NCBI GenBank assembly: GCA_963837105.1
Contig: CAWIMG010000026.1
Span: 264,759 to 328,758 of the forward strand
DNA length: 64,000 nt
Direction: 5' to 3'
Origin: UBA9676 sp963837105
GTDB taxonomy: Bacteria; Actinomycetota; Actinomycetes; Streptosporangiales; Streptosporangiaceae
Position numbers and translations under genes: made by a program. Positions 43,853-52,190 of this stretch are shown one piece after another. Under the pieces are notes generated by a model. The model ran no database searches and was not told the origin of the DNA. It worked only from the letters and a program-made list of their open reading frames with translations. The stretch's first letter is position 1. Each line of letters begins with the position of its first letter.

Positions 43853-44737
43853 ATGGCCGGACTCCTGGCTCGCTTTCTCCTGCCCCTGGTTCTGATCTTC
43901 GCTGGGCTGGGGGTCGTCTTTCCCGGTCCCGGGCGGCACCTGGATGCCCAGAGAGCGATCCTGATGACCTTGGCGGTGCTGGTGTTCTGCACCGGCGCGT
44001 CCGTGACGTTCGCCGAGATCAAGGGCATGCGCGCGGCTTCGGCGCGGATAGTGCTGGTGCTGGCCGCCACGACCGTCATCCTGCCGGTGCTGGCCTGGCT
44101 CGCCAGCAGGCTCGTCAGCGAGCCGGCACTGCGAGGCGGGGTGCTCGCCGCTGGTGTTGCCCCGGTGGAAGTGGCATCCGTGGCGCTCACCGGTATGGCG
44201 GCAGGGGAGGTCGCCGTGGCAGCTGGCCTGCTGATCGCGTCGACGCTGCTGACCGTTCTCCTCGCTGGACCGATCCTGGGGGTTCTCGGCGCCCATTCCG
44301 CGGTGTCGCAGCTTGGGCTGCTATCCACGCTTGCCCTGGTGGTGGCTCTGCCACTGATTGCGGGCTGCTCGATGCGCACCCTCGACCCTTTCCGCGGGCG
44401 CGAGCGCTCCCTACTCGAGATCCTGGGAACGGTCTGCCTGCTGCTGCTGCTCTGGGAGATTGCCAGCCAGCTGCGGCTCGAGGCCAGCGACATCCTGGCC
44501 GCCGGTGCCCTGCTCGCCTATCTTGCTGGCGCCGCGGTGCTGGGATGGCTGCTGGCGCTCGGTGTGCCGCCGCGGCGGCGCACCGCTCTCGTCCTGCCGA
44601 CCGCCATGCGGGACTTCGCCGTGGCGGCGGGCATCGCCGCTAGTGCGTTCGGCGTCGCCGCCGCCCCGCTGGGGATCTACGGGGTCATCGTGCTGGTCTT
44701 CGGCGCCATCGTGGTCCAGATGTCCAGACGACGCTGA
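43853..44737 (+). CDS. Membrane transporter of the bile acid:sodium symporter (BASS)-like class
   Basis: This 294-residue protein has about nine to ten hydrophobic spans. Typical parts are FCTGASVTFAEIKGMRAAS, LRGGVLAAGVAPVEVASVALTGMAAGEV and RRRTALVLPTAMRDFAVAAGIA, which are like the two crossing helices of BASS/arsenite permease proteins. The ATG at 43853 is chosen at the beginning of the first span; no strong ribosome binding site is visible. Substrate is unknown. The next downstream sequence is a broken HAD gene. Confidence 0.75.
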   Translation: MAGLLARFLLPLVLIFAGLGVVFPGPGRHLDAQRAILMTLAVLVFCTGASVTFAEIKGMRAASARIVLVLAATTVILPVLAWLASRLVSEPALRGGVLAAGVAPVEVASVALTGMAAGEVAVAAGLLIASTLLTVLLAGPILGVLGAHSAVSQLGLLSTLALVVALPLIAGCSMRTLDPFRGRERSLLEILGTVCLLLLLWEIASQLRLEASDILAAGALLAYLAGAAVLGWLLALGVPPRRRTALVLPTAMRDFAVAAGIAASAFGVAAAPLGIYGVIVLVFGAIVVQMSRRR

Positions 44738-44756
44738 CAGACCGGATGGTGCCCTC

Positions 44757-45073
44757 GCCTGCAGCTGGACGGCGGGGCGTTTGTCCTGGGCCTGGAGCAG
44801 GCAGCCGGGACCACGGCGGAGGTGGTGGGCAAGCCGGCCCCTGCCTTCTACGCCGCCGCGCTGGCCCACCTGGGCGCCAGCGCCGCCAGCACGTTGATGG
44901 TGGGTGATGACATCGAGAACGACGTGCTCGCCGCCCAGCGCCAGGGGCTCACCGGGGTACTGGTCAAGACCGGCAAGTACCTGCCCCGCGCTCATCTGGG
45001 CGCCAGCGGCACCCCCGACCATGTCCTCGGCTCCTTTGCGGACCTGCCCGCCTTGCTGGATCAGCTGCGGTGA
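44757..45073 (+). pseudogene. HAD-superfamily hydrolase, C-terminal remnant
   Basis: The open frame reads LQLDGGAFVLGLEQAAGTTA then EVVGKPAPAFYAAALAHLGA, with the Asp-Asp metal motif TLMVGDDIENDVLAAQRQG. This is the C-terminal third of an HAD-IIA (HDHD2/NagD-like) phosphatase. The N-terminal DxD nucleophile motif and about 150 residues are gone, and the permease gene abuts it. A GTG or ATG inside could express a fragment, but activity is not expected. Confidence 0.7.
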
Positions 45074-45096
45074 ACGCAGCAGGCCGGTCACCCCGG

Positions 45097-45453
45097 TCAG
45101 TCCAGGCACAGGCAGAACGGGTGCCCCGCCGGATCAAGAAAGACCCGGAACGATGTGCCCGGCTGGTACTCGTGCTTGGTCGCGCCGAGATCGAGCACCG
45201 CCGCCTCAGCGGTGTCGAGGTCGTCGACGACCACGTCGAGATGCATCTGCTGGGGCAGTTCCTGGGCCGGCCAGCTGGGCGGGGTATAGCCCTGCACCGG
45301 CTGGAAGCAGATGCACTGGCCGTACTCCGCGCGGACCTCGGCCCAGTCGTCAGAGATCTCAGTCTGCCAGTCCAGCAGCGCGCCGTAGAACGCCGCCAGG
45401 GCGCCCGGGTCCGGACAGTCGATGACGATGCTGGGGAACCGTGCGATAGCCAT
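45097..45453 (-). CDS. VOC-superfamily (glyoxalase-like) protein
   Basis: This 118-residue protein has one VOC module: FPSIVIDCPDPGALAAFYGALLDWQT, then MHLDVVVDDLDTAEAAVLDLGA, and the end FRVFLDPAGHPFCLCLD. The ATG at 45453 is the first reasonable start. Ligand unknown. It is divergent from an SRPBCC gene. Confidence 0.85.
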   Translation of the reverse strand: MAIARFPSIVIDCPDPGALAAFYGALLDWQTEISDDWAEVRAEYGQCICFQPVQGYTPPSWPAQELPQQMHLDVVVDDLDTAEAAVLDLGATKHEYQPGTSFRVFLDPAGHPFCLCLD

Positions 45454-45576
45454 GCCCGCACCGTACGCGCGGCCGCCGACAGTCACGGCCGGATGACACC
45501 CGGGACTCGTGACCTTGGTCCCTTGCCCGTCCATGCTGGGGCCTTGGACTGTTGTCTTGTGGGTGCCGGGCGAAAG

Positions 45577-46260
45577 ATGATGGCTGCCGCCGCCGCGGTG
45601 GCGGTCGTCTATGCATTCCTGGTGCGGCCCCGGCTCATGCGCTGGGGTGCGAGCGAGGAGGAAGTGACCGGGCCGTACCCGGGGGCTGAGCTGGTCCCCG
45701 AAGGCAACCGGGCGGCGACGATGGCGGTCACCATCGGTGCCCCGCCGGATCAGGTCTGGCCGTGGCTCGTCCAGCTGGGCGGGGATCGCGGGGGCTGGTA
45801 CTCCTGGGATCGCCTCGACAACCGCGGCCGCCCGAGTGCCCGGGAAATCCATCCGGAATGGCAGGACCTCGCCCTCGGCGACTACGTGAAGTATGCGACC
45901 CGGAATGGGCCCGTGAACGCGTGGCAGGTGGCAGCCCTGGAACCAGGCCGGTTCCTGGGACTGCACGGACTGAGCGATCTGCGGGGCCGCCCGCTTGATC
46001 CACAGCAGCCGCGGCCATCGGCCTACACCGAAGGGCTCTGGGGCTTCCTGCTGACGGAACTGCCAGGTGGCCGTACTCGCCTGGTCATCAGCGGCTACCA
46101 GGTCGCCCGCCCGCGATGGGTAGAAAGCTTCACCAACTACTGGCTCTACATCCCGCTCGTCTGGCCCATGCAGGCACGCATGCTGGCGGTGCTCAAGCGG
46201 AACATCGAGCGAGCGGCCGCGGCACCACCGGAAACGCCCCCGGCCGCGAGCACCGCATAG
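45577..46260 (+). CDS. SRPBCC-fold protein with N-terminal hydrophobic segment
   Basis: This protein of about 227 residues has a short hydrophobic start (MMAAAAAVAVVYAFLVRPRLM). An SRPBCC/polyketide-cyclase-like fold follows, with ATMAVTIGAPPDQVWPWLVQLGGDRGGWYSWDRLDN and RTRLVISGYQVARPRWVES. It looks membrane-anchored, with a ligand pocket. A GTG 18 bases upstream is an alternative start. The Pro-rich C-terminus is common in the family. Ligand unknown. Confidence 0.8.
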   Translation: MMAAAAAVAVVYAFLVRPRLMRWGASEEEVTGPYPGAELVPEGNRAATMAVTIGAPPDQVWPWLVQLGGDRGGWYSWDRLDNRGRPSAREIHPEWQDLALGDYVKYATRNGPVNAWQVAALEPGRFLGLHGLSDLRGRPLDPQQPRPSAYTEGLWGFLLTELPGGRTRLVISGYQVARPRWVESFTNYWLYIPLVWPMQARMLAVLKRNIERAAAAPPETPPAASTA

Positions 46261-46268
46261 TCCAGTCC

Positions 46269-46739
46269 TCAGCTCACCGCTTTCGCCACGAGTGCGGCGA
46301 TCTTTGCCTCCACCTCAGCGGTCAGCTCCGTCAGTGCGTAGGCGTTCGGCCACATGGCACCCTCGTCGAGGTGCGCCTTGTCGCTGAAGCCGAGCGTCGC
46401 GTACCTCGTCTTGAACTTCTGCGCGGGCTGGAAGAAGCAGACGACGTTGCCATCCTTGGCGTACGCCGGCATCCCGTACCAGGTTCTCGGCGACAGGGCT
46501 GGCGCGCTGGCTTTGATGAGGGCATGGAGCCGCTCGGCCAGGGCGCGATCCGGTTCCTGCATTTCGGCGATCTTCTCGAGCACATCGCTTTCCCCGTCGG
46601 CCGCCGCAGCACGCGGGCCGCGGCGCGTGGCCACCTTCAGTTCCTGCGCGTGCTCCTTCATCGCGGCCCGTTCCTCGGCCGTGAATCCCCTCGACGCCCT
46701 GGCGGTGGTGCTCTCGGCGGGCTTCCCCGTGTCCTTCAT
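46269..46739 (-). CDS. DUF1801 (YdhG-like) domain protein
   Basis: This 156-residue protein has a charged N-terminus with KDTGKPAESTTARASRGFTA, then a DUF1801 fold: LKASAPALSPRTWYGMPAYA in outline, VVCFFQPAQKFKTRYATLGF and a C-terminal VEAKIAALVAKAV. Related Gram-positive proteins were studied as frataxin-like iron chaperones, but this subfamily is not tested. It is convergent with the SRPBCC gene. Confidence 0.8.
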   Translation of the reverse strand: MKDTGKPAESTTARASRGFTAEERAAMKEHAQELKVATRRGPRAAAADGESDVLEKIAEMQEPDRALAERLHALIKASAPALSPRTWYGMPAYAKDGNVVCFFQPAQKFKTRYATLGFSDKAHLDEGAMWPNAYALTELTAEVEAKIAALVAKAVS

Positions 46740-46859
46740 GGCCGCCTTCCTTCCCTGCCGGTCGTGATGCGGGCAATTCTCATGCTAGAGAGCCTGGCAA
46801 TGGCGGTGGCTCTGCGGTAAGTGTCAGGATGATCCGGAACCGGCTGCAAGGAGGGTGTC

Positions 46860-47522
46860 ATGACCACCGATCAGGGTCCATATCCAGCTCAGTATCCGGT
46901 GCAGTTCGCCGTTGAATACCAGGACCGGCCGCTCAACCGGCTGACCTCGTTCTTCCGGATTTTCGTGATCATCCCGATCGCGATCGTGCTCAGCACCGTG
47001 GCCGGCGGGGAATACGGGGGAAACACCTCCGCGCTCCACCACCCCACCATGTCCTCCGCCGCCGCGGGCGTGGGCGGCCTGCTGTTCTTCGGCCCGCTAC
47101 TGATGATCTTGTTCAGGCAGAAGTACCCCCGCTGGTGGTTCGACTGGAACATCGAACTGCTGCGCTTCATCAACCGGGTGGGGACCTACCTGGCCCTGAT
47201 GAACGACAACTACCCGTTGACCGACGAGCACCAGTGGGTCCAGCTTGATTACCCCTATCCGGACGCGGCCACCGACCTCAACCGGTGGCTGCCGCTGGTC
47301 AAATGGCTGCTGGCCATCCCGCACTACATCGTGCTGTTCTTCCTGGAAATCGCCGCGTTCTTCGCGCTGATCGTGACCTGGTTCGCGATCTTGTTCACCG
47401 GCCGCTACCCCCGGGGCATATTCAGCTTCGTCGAAGGGGTGTTCCGCTGGCATAACCGGGTCATCGCCTACGCGTTCATCCTGGTCACCGATCAGTACCC
47501 GCCGTTCAGGCTGGATCCGTGA
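46860..47522 (+). CDS. DUF4389 membrane protein
   Basis: This 220-residue membrane protein has the DUF4389 pattern: YPVQFAVEYQDRPLNRLTSF, a first span FRIFVIIPIAIVLSTV, then GVGGLLFFGPLLMILFRQKYPRWWFDWN. LVKWLLAIPHYIVLFFLEIA, an FTGRYPRGIFSFVEGVFRW motif and an RVIAYAFILVTDQYPPF end follow. AAGGAGGG is 6 bases before the ATG. Function unknown. Confidence 0.9.
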   Translation: MTTDQGPYPAQYPVQFAVEYQDRPLNRLTSFFRIFVIIPIAIVLSTVAGGEYGGNTSALHHPTMSSAAAGVGGLLFFGPLLMILFRQKYPRWWFDWNIELLRFINRVGTYLALMNDNYPLTDEHQWVQLDYPYPDAATDLNRWLPLVKWLLAIPHYIVLFFLEIAAFFALIVTWFAILFTGRYPRGIFSFVEGVFRWHNRVIAYAFILVTDQYPPFRLDP

Positions 47523-47571
47523 CCCGGTACCTGCATCCGGGCACCCCGGCTCGCGGACGGGCCTGGACCTC

Positions 47572-47973
47572 GTGACGCCTGCCGCCGGGCCAGTCGATCC
47601 GGCTGAGACGCCCCGGCCCGGGCAGGAGCGGGAGCCGGATGCCCGGTTCACGTTCGCCAACGAGCGCACCTTCCTGGCCTGGGCCCGCACCGCACTCGCC
47701 CTGGTCGTCGGCGGCCTCGCCGTCGCCCAGCTCCTGCCCCCCTTCCCCGGCGTCCCCGGCGCCCGCCACGCCATCGGCATCCCCCTCATCCTCCTCGGCG
47801 CCGCCATCGCCATCCTCAGCTACACCGAATGGCAAACCAGCCAGCGCGCCCTGCGCAACGGCCAGCCACTGCCCCGCTCCCGCCTCCCCCTCCTCCTGGC
47901 CGGCACCATCGCCATCATCGCCCTGCTCGCCGCCGCACTCGCCCTGCTCTCCGCGGTCACCGGCCACTCATGA
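47572..47973 (+). CDS. DUF202 (YidH-like) membrane protein
   Basis: This 133-residue protein has the DUF202 signature FTFANERTFLAWARTALALVVGGLAVAQ. Two further spans follow (IGIPLILLGAAIAILSYTEW and LPLLLAGTIAIIALLAAALALL). The GTG start lies 49 bases after the DUF4389 stop, so the two may be one transcript. Function unknown. Confidence 0.88.
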   Translation: MTPAAGPVDPAETPRPGQEREPDARFTFANERTFLAWARTALALVVGGLAVAQLLPPFPGVPGARHAIGIPLILLGAAIAILSYTEWQTSQRALRNGQPLPRSRLPLLLAGTIAIIALLAAALALLSAVTGHS

Positions 47974-47993
47974 CCCACTAGTTGCTCGACGTA

Positions 47994-48006
47994 TACACTC
48001 AGTGTA
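47994..48006. promoter_or_regulatory. PadR operator candidate TACACT-C-AGTGTA
   Basis: A perfect 13-bp palindrome lies 12 bases before the padR GTG. Its size and place fit an autoregulatory site of a PadR repressor. Confidence 0.6.
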
Positions 48007-48018
48007 GAGTGCGGACCT

Positions 48019-48546
48019 GTGAGCGTTCCCCTTACCCTGCTCGGCCTGCTCGAACGGGAGCCGAGCCATGGCTACGACCTCAAGCGCGACTACGACGCCT
48101 TCTTCGGGCGCGGTAAGCAACTGCCCTTCGGCCAGGTGTACGCCACGCTCGGCCGGCTCGCCCGGGACGGCAAGGTCACCGCGGGCGACGCGGAGCCAGG
48201 CGGCGGACCGGACCGCAAGCGGTACGACATCACCCAGGCCGGCCGGCACGAGTTGGACGCATGGCTGGCCGAACCGGTGGAACCGGAGCCGCACCTGCAG
48301 ACAGTGCTGTTCGCCAAGGTGACGCTGGCGCTGATGCTCGGCAAGCCGGCCCTGGCCTACCTCGACACCCAGCGCGCCGCCCATATCCGGCGCATGCAGG
48401 ATCTCACCGAGGTCAAGCGGGCTGGCTCCCTGGTCGACGTGCTGCTCGCCGACCATGCCCTCTTCCACCTGGAGGCGGACCTCCGGTGGATCGACCTCGC
48501 GTCAGCACGATTGGCGGACCTATCTGAGGCGGTGCGGGACCGATGA
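48019..48546 (+). CDS. PadR-family transcriptional regulator
   Basis: This 175-residue protein has an N-terminal winged helix: LTLLGLLEREPSHGYDLKRD, LPFGQVYATLGRLARDGKV, DRKRYDITQAGRHELDAWLA. A C-terminal dimer helix region covers about 100-175. It overlaps the next, broken ABC gene by 4 bases (ATGA). This resembles PadR genes that control an ABC exporter, but the exporter here is dead. A palindrome sits just upstream. Confidence 0.9.
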   Translation: MSVPLTLLGLLEREPSHGYDLKRDYDAFFGRGKQLPFGQVYATLGRLARDGKVTAGDAEPGGGPDRKRYDITQAGRHELDAWLAEPVEPEPHLQTVLFAKVTLALMLGKPALAYLDTQRAAHIRRMQDLTEVKRAGSLVDVLLADHALFHLEADLRWIDLASARLADLSEAVRDR

Positions 48547-48763
48547 GCACTGTTGCTGCGCCGGCCAGCGTCACCCGCGGCAGCCTGATCGAGGCCCGCG
48601 GCATCCGCAAGTCGTTCGGCTAGACACCCGCGCTGCGCGGGGCGAGCGTGACCGTCCGCCAGGGTGAGATCTTCGCGATCGTGGACGGGACTCGGCGTGC
48701 TTGCCCTGGGCCGCCGGTGCGCTCCTCACCGGCGCCCTGATCCTGCGCCTCCGCGACGCCTGA
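48543..48763 (+). pseudogene. Collapsed ABC transporter: ATPase start fused to permease end
   Basis: The ATG overlaps the padR stop. The frame reads SLIEARGIRKSFG, then an in-frame TAG (48621-48623), then TPALRGASVTVRQGEIFAIV. Where the Walker A motif should follow (expected MGPSGSGKST) the text breaks off. After about 48690, frames GLGVLALG and AAGALLTGALILRLRDA-stop look like the end of an exporter permease. Two genes have been deleted to 221 bases, with a nonsense codon and a frameshift. Confidence 0.75.
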
Positions 48764-48832
48764 ACACGCTGTCCACCTCGCGGGCCAGCCTTTGCAACGA
48801 TGCTGCTGGCGTCGGGAGAGGGAGGGCTATCC

Positions 48833-49714
48833 ATGAGCGATGACCTGGTAGCGCTGGCTGCTCTGGCCTACGTCTACGGCTTTGCGATGGTCTTCAAACC
48901 TGCACGCGGTCGGAGGGACCTCCCAGCAGGGCATCGGGCTGGTCGGCCCGGCCCCCTTCAACAGTTTCAGCCACGCGTCGAAGCTGGCCGGGCCCGATGA
49001 CCGGTTCGTATCGATCAACAACGACACCATCTACTCGATCGCAGCAGTTGACGTGAGCGGCGCTGCTGCGGGTGCCGGACACGGCCGGCCGGTACGACGT
49101 GCTCCAGTTCGTTGACGCATGGACGAACAACTTCGCCTATGTGGGCCGCCGGGGCAACCGGCACCGCCGCCCGGTCCTTCCTGCTCACCCCGCCCGGCTG
49201 GGACGGGGATGTGCCCGAGGGCGCCCGGGTCATCGAGTTCCCGACGACGGTGGGCATGATCGTCGGCCGCTGGGCTTGCGCCGTCCCGGCCGATCTGGCC
49301 GCCGTCCAGGCTTCTGCAGAGCCAGCTCTCCCTCCAGCCGTATGGCACCCCCGGGCCACTGACGGGGATCCCGGTACCGGCGACAGTTCCTGCCGAGCTG
49401 GCGTTTTTCGAGGAACTGCGCACCTGGATGCGGGCGTTCCCGCCAGGCGGCCCGGACCAGGACTATCAGCGGCGGTTCGCCCCACTCGGCCTGCTCGATG
49501 CGGCTTCCCCCTATACCGGCTGCTCGCCCGAACTGGACCGGGCACTGGCGGCGGGCGCGGATGCGGCGGAGCAGAAGGTGGAAACGCCCTGACAGCGGGC
49601 GGCCTGGCGCCGGTCATCAACGGCTGGACGCTCACCTTCCACCTGTTCGACTACAACCTCGACCACCTGGGCCCAGGCACCATCTACTTCGACGGGCGAA
49701 TCCCCGCCCCATGA
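48833..49714 (+). pseudogene. DUF1254-family protein with several frameshifts
   Basis: The ATG follows a GGAGGG site and opens SDDLVALAALAYVYGFAMVF. Homology then moves between frames: PAPFNSFSHASKLAGPDDRF then VSINNDTIYSIA, next VPDTAGRYDVLQFVDAWTNN, next WDGDVPEGARVIEFPTTVGM, next FAPLGLLDAASPYTGCSPEL, and finally NGWTLTFHLFDYNLDHLGPG. All are pieces of one DUF1254 (COG5361-like) protein in order. At least four frameshifts show it is dead. Confidence 0.8.
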
Positions 49715-49771
49715 AAACCGCCACGATCACTTACACAGACGGCCGGACGGTCCCAGGGTGCGAGCCATGAC

Positions 49772-49791
49772 TGGTATCACTGCTGATACCA
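49772..49791. promoter_or_regulatory. Toxin-antitoxin operator TGGTATC-N6-GATACCA
   Basis: A perfect 7-6-7 inverted repeat ends 7 bases before the antitoxin ATG, as expected for antitoxin autoregulation. The arms almost touch a GTG alternative start. Confidence 0.65.
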
Positions 49792-49798
49792 TGTGGGC

Positions 49799-50002
49799 AT
49801 GGCGATGACTTTGCGGCTGACCGATGCCGAGGCCAGCGCGCTGCGCCGGCGTGCCGAGCACGAGGGACGGCCGATGCAGGAGGTGGCCCGGCAGGCGATC
49901 CGCGAGTACGTGGAAAGCCACAGCCGAGCCGAGTTGCTGGACCGTGTCCTTGACGAGGAACTGCCCCGTTATGCCGAGGCGCTGGAGCGCCTCGGGCGGT
50001 GA
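49799..50002 (+). CDS. Antitoxin of a Doc-type module (ribbon-helix-helix-like)
   Basis: This 67-residue protein reads MAMTLRLTDAEASALRRRAE and HEGRPMQEVARQAIREYVES. This is the short strand then two helices of ribbon-helix-helix DNA-binding antitoxins. The C-terminal part (RAELLDRVLDEELPRYAEAL) would bind the toxin. The stop overlaps the Doc start by 4 bases. A GTG 6 bases upstream is a possible start. The operator lies just upstream. Confidence 0.8.
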   Translation: MAMTLRLTDAEASALRRRAEHEGRPMQEVARQAIREYVESHSRAELLDRVLDEELPRYAEALERLGR

Positions 50003-50379
50003 TCTACCTGACGCTGCCGGAACTGCTGCATGTGGCTGAGCGAGCCATCGGCAGGGAACCGCAGGTCTGTGACTATGGCCTGCTTGAGTCAGCCGCCGCA
50101 CGTCCGCAAGCCACAGCATTTGGTGGCGACGCCTACCCGGACCTGGATGCCAAGGCAGCGGCGCTGCTGCACTCACTCGCCCGCAGCCACGCCCTCGTTG
50201 ACGGGAACAAGAGACTGGCCCTGGCGGCGGTCATCGCCTTCTACGGAGTCAACGGCCGCCGGCTCACCCTGACCAACGATGAGGCATACGACCTCGTCAT
50301 CGACGTCGCAACAGGCCACCTCGACTCGGTCAGCGACATCGCGGCCAGGCTGGGAAAGGCAACCGAATCGCGCTTGTGA
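49999..50379 (+). CDS. doc: Doc-type Fic toxin (death-on-curing family)
   Basis: This 126-residue protein has the Doc/Fic motif HALVDGNKRLAL at 64-75, with His64, Asp68, Asn70, Lys71 and Arg72. Doc uses this site to phosphorylate elongation factor Tu. It begins VIYLTLPELLHVAERAIG. A C-terminal helix region ends in DIAARLGKATESRL. GTG start overlapping the antitoxin. The intact pair sits between broken genes, which suits a mobile, self-maintaining module. Confidence 0.9.
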   Translation: MIYLTLPELLHVAERAIGREPQVCDYGLLESAAARPQATAFGGDAYPDLDAKAAALLHSLARSHALVDGNKRLALAAVIAFYGVNGRRLTLTNDEAYDLVIDVATGHLDSVSDIAARLGKATESRL

Positions 50380-50418
50380 CCGAACGGCCCCGATGCCGGA
50401 GAGCGGGTCCTGCCCGGG

Positions 50419-50690
50419 CTAACGGAAAATGATCAGTACCACCACGAGCATGACAATCATGGCAGCGGCGGCCAGGGCCATGATGATGACCGCTGCATCG
50501 GTCAAGCCGACCAGTGCAGCCGGGCTGCGCGCGCGTCAGCAGCGCCTTCTGCTTGCGCTGGGCACTGCTCCGCTTCCGCCGGTATCCCGGCGGTGCTGGC
50601 AGCAGCCGCCGCTGCGGCTTGTAGGCCGAGATTCTCGGATCATTGAGGTCGTCGATCGGGACTCCCAGCGGAAGCCTGCTCTGTTCGCAT
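50419..50690 (-). pseudogene. Possible remnant of a small tail-anchored protein
   Basis: On the minus strand one frame reads LPLGVPIDDLNDPRISAYKP, then GYRRKRSSAQRKQKALLTRA. Another frame, after a presumed frameshift near 50515, reads AALVGLTDAAVIIMALAAAA then MIVMLVVVLIIFR-stop, a clear membrane span. Neither frame has a start codon. I read it as a broken small membrane protein. The rest of 50380-50896 shows nothing I can support. Confidence 0.3.
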
Positions 50691-50896
50691 TATGATCCGC
50701 GGAATGCCGGCCCGGTCAGCCAGGCCGGTCCGCCGAGGACATCGAGGAGCAACTGCACCGGGCCGGTAGGCAGATGCGCCGACGGCTGGTGCGTGGCAGA
50801 GTCGAGGCGTGGGCGTGGAATGGCCCGGCTGTTTTGCGCGAAGTTCAACGCCCGTGCCGCCCGGTTGTGACACCGACGAGACCGCCGCGGGCGCGG

Positions 50897-51250
50897 TCAG
50901 GCAGGCTGCCACAGCTCGACCCGATTGCCCTCAGGATCGGTGACCCAGCCGAACCGGCCGACACCCTCCATGTCCTGCGTTTCTCTGGCTACGTCCGCTC
51001 CCTTGGCGCGCAGTTGCGCGAGCATCGCGTCCAGATCGCGCACCCGGAAGTTGAGCATGGTTTGCTGGGCGCGGGACCCGAAGTAGCCGGTCCCGGACTC
51101 GAACGTCGCGAACACCGTCGGCCCGGCTTCCTGACGCCACAGGCCGTTCTCATCGGCGTCCAGGCCCAGGCAATCGCAATACCACGCGATCAGGGCCACC
51201 GGGTCGGCGGCCCGCAGGAAGTACCCACCGATTCCAAGCACACTCTCCAT
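50897..51250 (-). CDS. VOC-superfamily (glyoxalase-like) protein
   Basis: This 117-residue protein has a single VOC unit: LGIGGYFLRAADPVALIAWYCDCLGLD, then FATFESGTGYFGSRAQQTML, then NFRVRDLDAMLAQLRAKGA and the end WVTDPEGNRVELWQPA with the metal-site Glu. The ATG at 51250 fits the family start; the longer frame is not supported. Ligand unknown. Confidence 0.87.
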   Translation of the reverse strand: MESVLGIGGYFLRAADPVALIAWYCDCLGLDADENGLWRQEAGPTVFATFESGTGYFGSRAQQTMLNFRVRDLDAMLAQLRAKGADVARETQDMEGVGRFGWVTDPEGNRVELWQPA

Positions 51251-51338
51251 GCCGCTAGCTTGCCAGGACCGCGGTCCGGCAGGCTGGCACCACACCATCG
51301 CATGCCTCACCCGCAGTCCTCCTCCACGACCTGGAATG

Positions 51339-52139
51339 TCAGGTGGCGGGCACTTTGCCGATGATCCAGCCGAATTCTGAGACGATGCGGACGCCGATGC
51401 CGTTGACATACAGCGGGCGCATCGCCTCGCGCATTGCCGTGGCGAACTTGTCATATCCGACGTTCTGGATCGCTGGCCAGGAAGGGCCACCAGCCGCGAG
51501 CGCCCGGATGGTCAGGTCAAGGTCTGGCAGCTCGTTGATGACCTGGGCCCTACTCCGGTCGATGTACTCCAGGCCCGCGTCCTTGAGCATCTGCTCGGCT
51601 ACGCCGGGCCGCCCGGTGTCGCCCTGGTTGATGGTGGCGCTGACGTGATCGGCGGGCGACAGCTCGACCAAAGTGGCGAAGTAGGGCATCAGGCCCAGAC
51701 GCTTGGGGGAACCCCAGAACGTGAACCCCACCAGGCCGCCAGGCCGCACCACCCGGCGCGCCTCGGCCAGCGCGCCTTCGCATCCCTTCCAGATCCCATT
51801 GAAACTCGTAGCCACATCGAAGCTGTCAGCTTCAAAGGGCAGCGCCAACATGTCCCCGATCCGGAAGTCACCCATGGGAGTACGGGCACGCGCTATTGCG
51901 AGCAGCGCCTCGGAGGCATCCAGCCCCGACACCTTCGCTCCACGGCGAGCCGCGACGCTGGCGGCGTAGCCAGAACCGCAAGCGATGTCCAGCAACTCGG
52001 TCCCCGGCCCGACGCCGATCCGGTCAAACAGCGCATCGTTGGCGCCCCGCGCGTACGGCTCGACCAGATACGCCCAGTCGGCTGCCCGCTCGCCCCAGGC
52101 CCGGCCAGATTCAACCCAGTCCATAAGCCTCACCCCCAT
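51339..52139 (-). CDS. Class I SAM-dependent methyltransferase
   Basis: This 266-residue methyltransferase has motif I ELLDIACGSGYAASVAARRG, motif II region KVSGLDASEALLAIAR, and motif III GDMLALPFEADSFDVATSFNG. The post-motif is ARRVVRPGGLVGFTFWGSP. It resembles ubiquinone/menaquinone methyltransferase-like proteins of unknown substrate. Start at ATG 52139 is approximate, since a Met lies 5 codons inside (MDWVESGRAWGER). Confidence 0.87.
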   Translation of the reverse strand: MGVRLMDWVESGRAWGERAADWAYLVEPYARGANDALFDRIGVGPGTELLDIACGSGYAASVAARRGAKVSGLDASEALLAIARARTPMGDFRIGDMLALPFEADSFDVATSFNGIWKGCEGALAEARRVVRPGGLVGFTFWGSPKRLGLMPYFATLVELSPADHVSATINQGDTGRPGVAEQMLKDAGLEYIDRSRAQVINELPDLDLTIRALAAGGPSWPAIQNVGYDKFATAMREAMRPLYVNGIGVRIVSEFGWIIGKVPAT

Positions 52140-52190
52140 GCCCAGGGCACCGATCCAGGCCCAGGCGGCCGCGGTGCCGGCGATGCGCCG

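Noticed and set aside
50429..50695. A Met-rich plus-strand frame (TMTIMAAAARAMMM)
   Set aside because: It is antisense to a better membrane-span reading on the minus strand and has no family resemblance.
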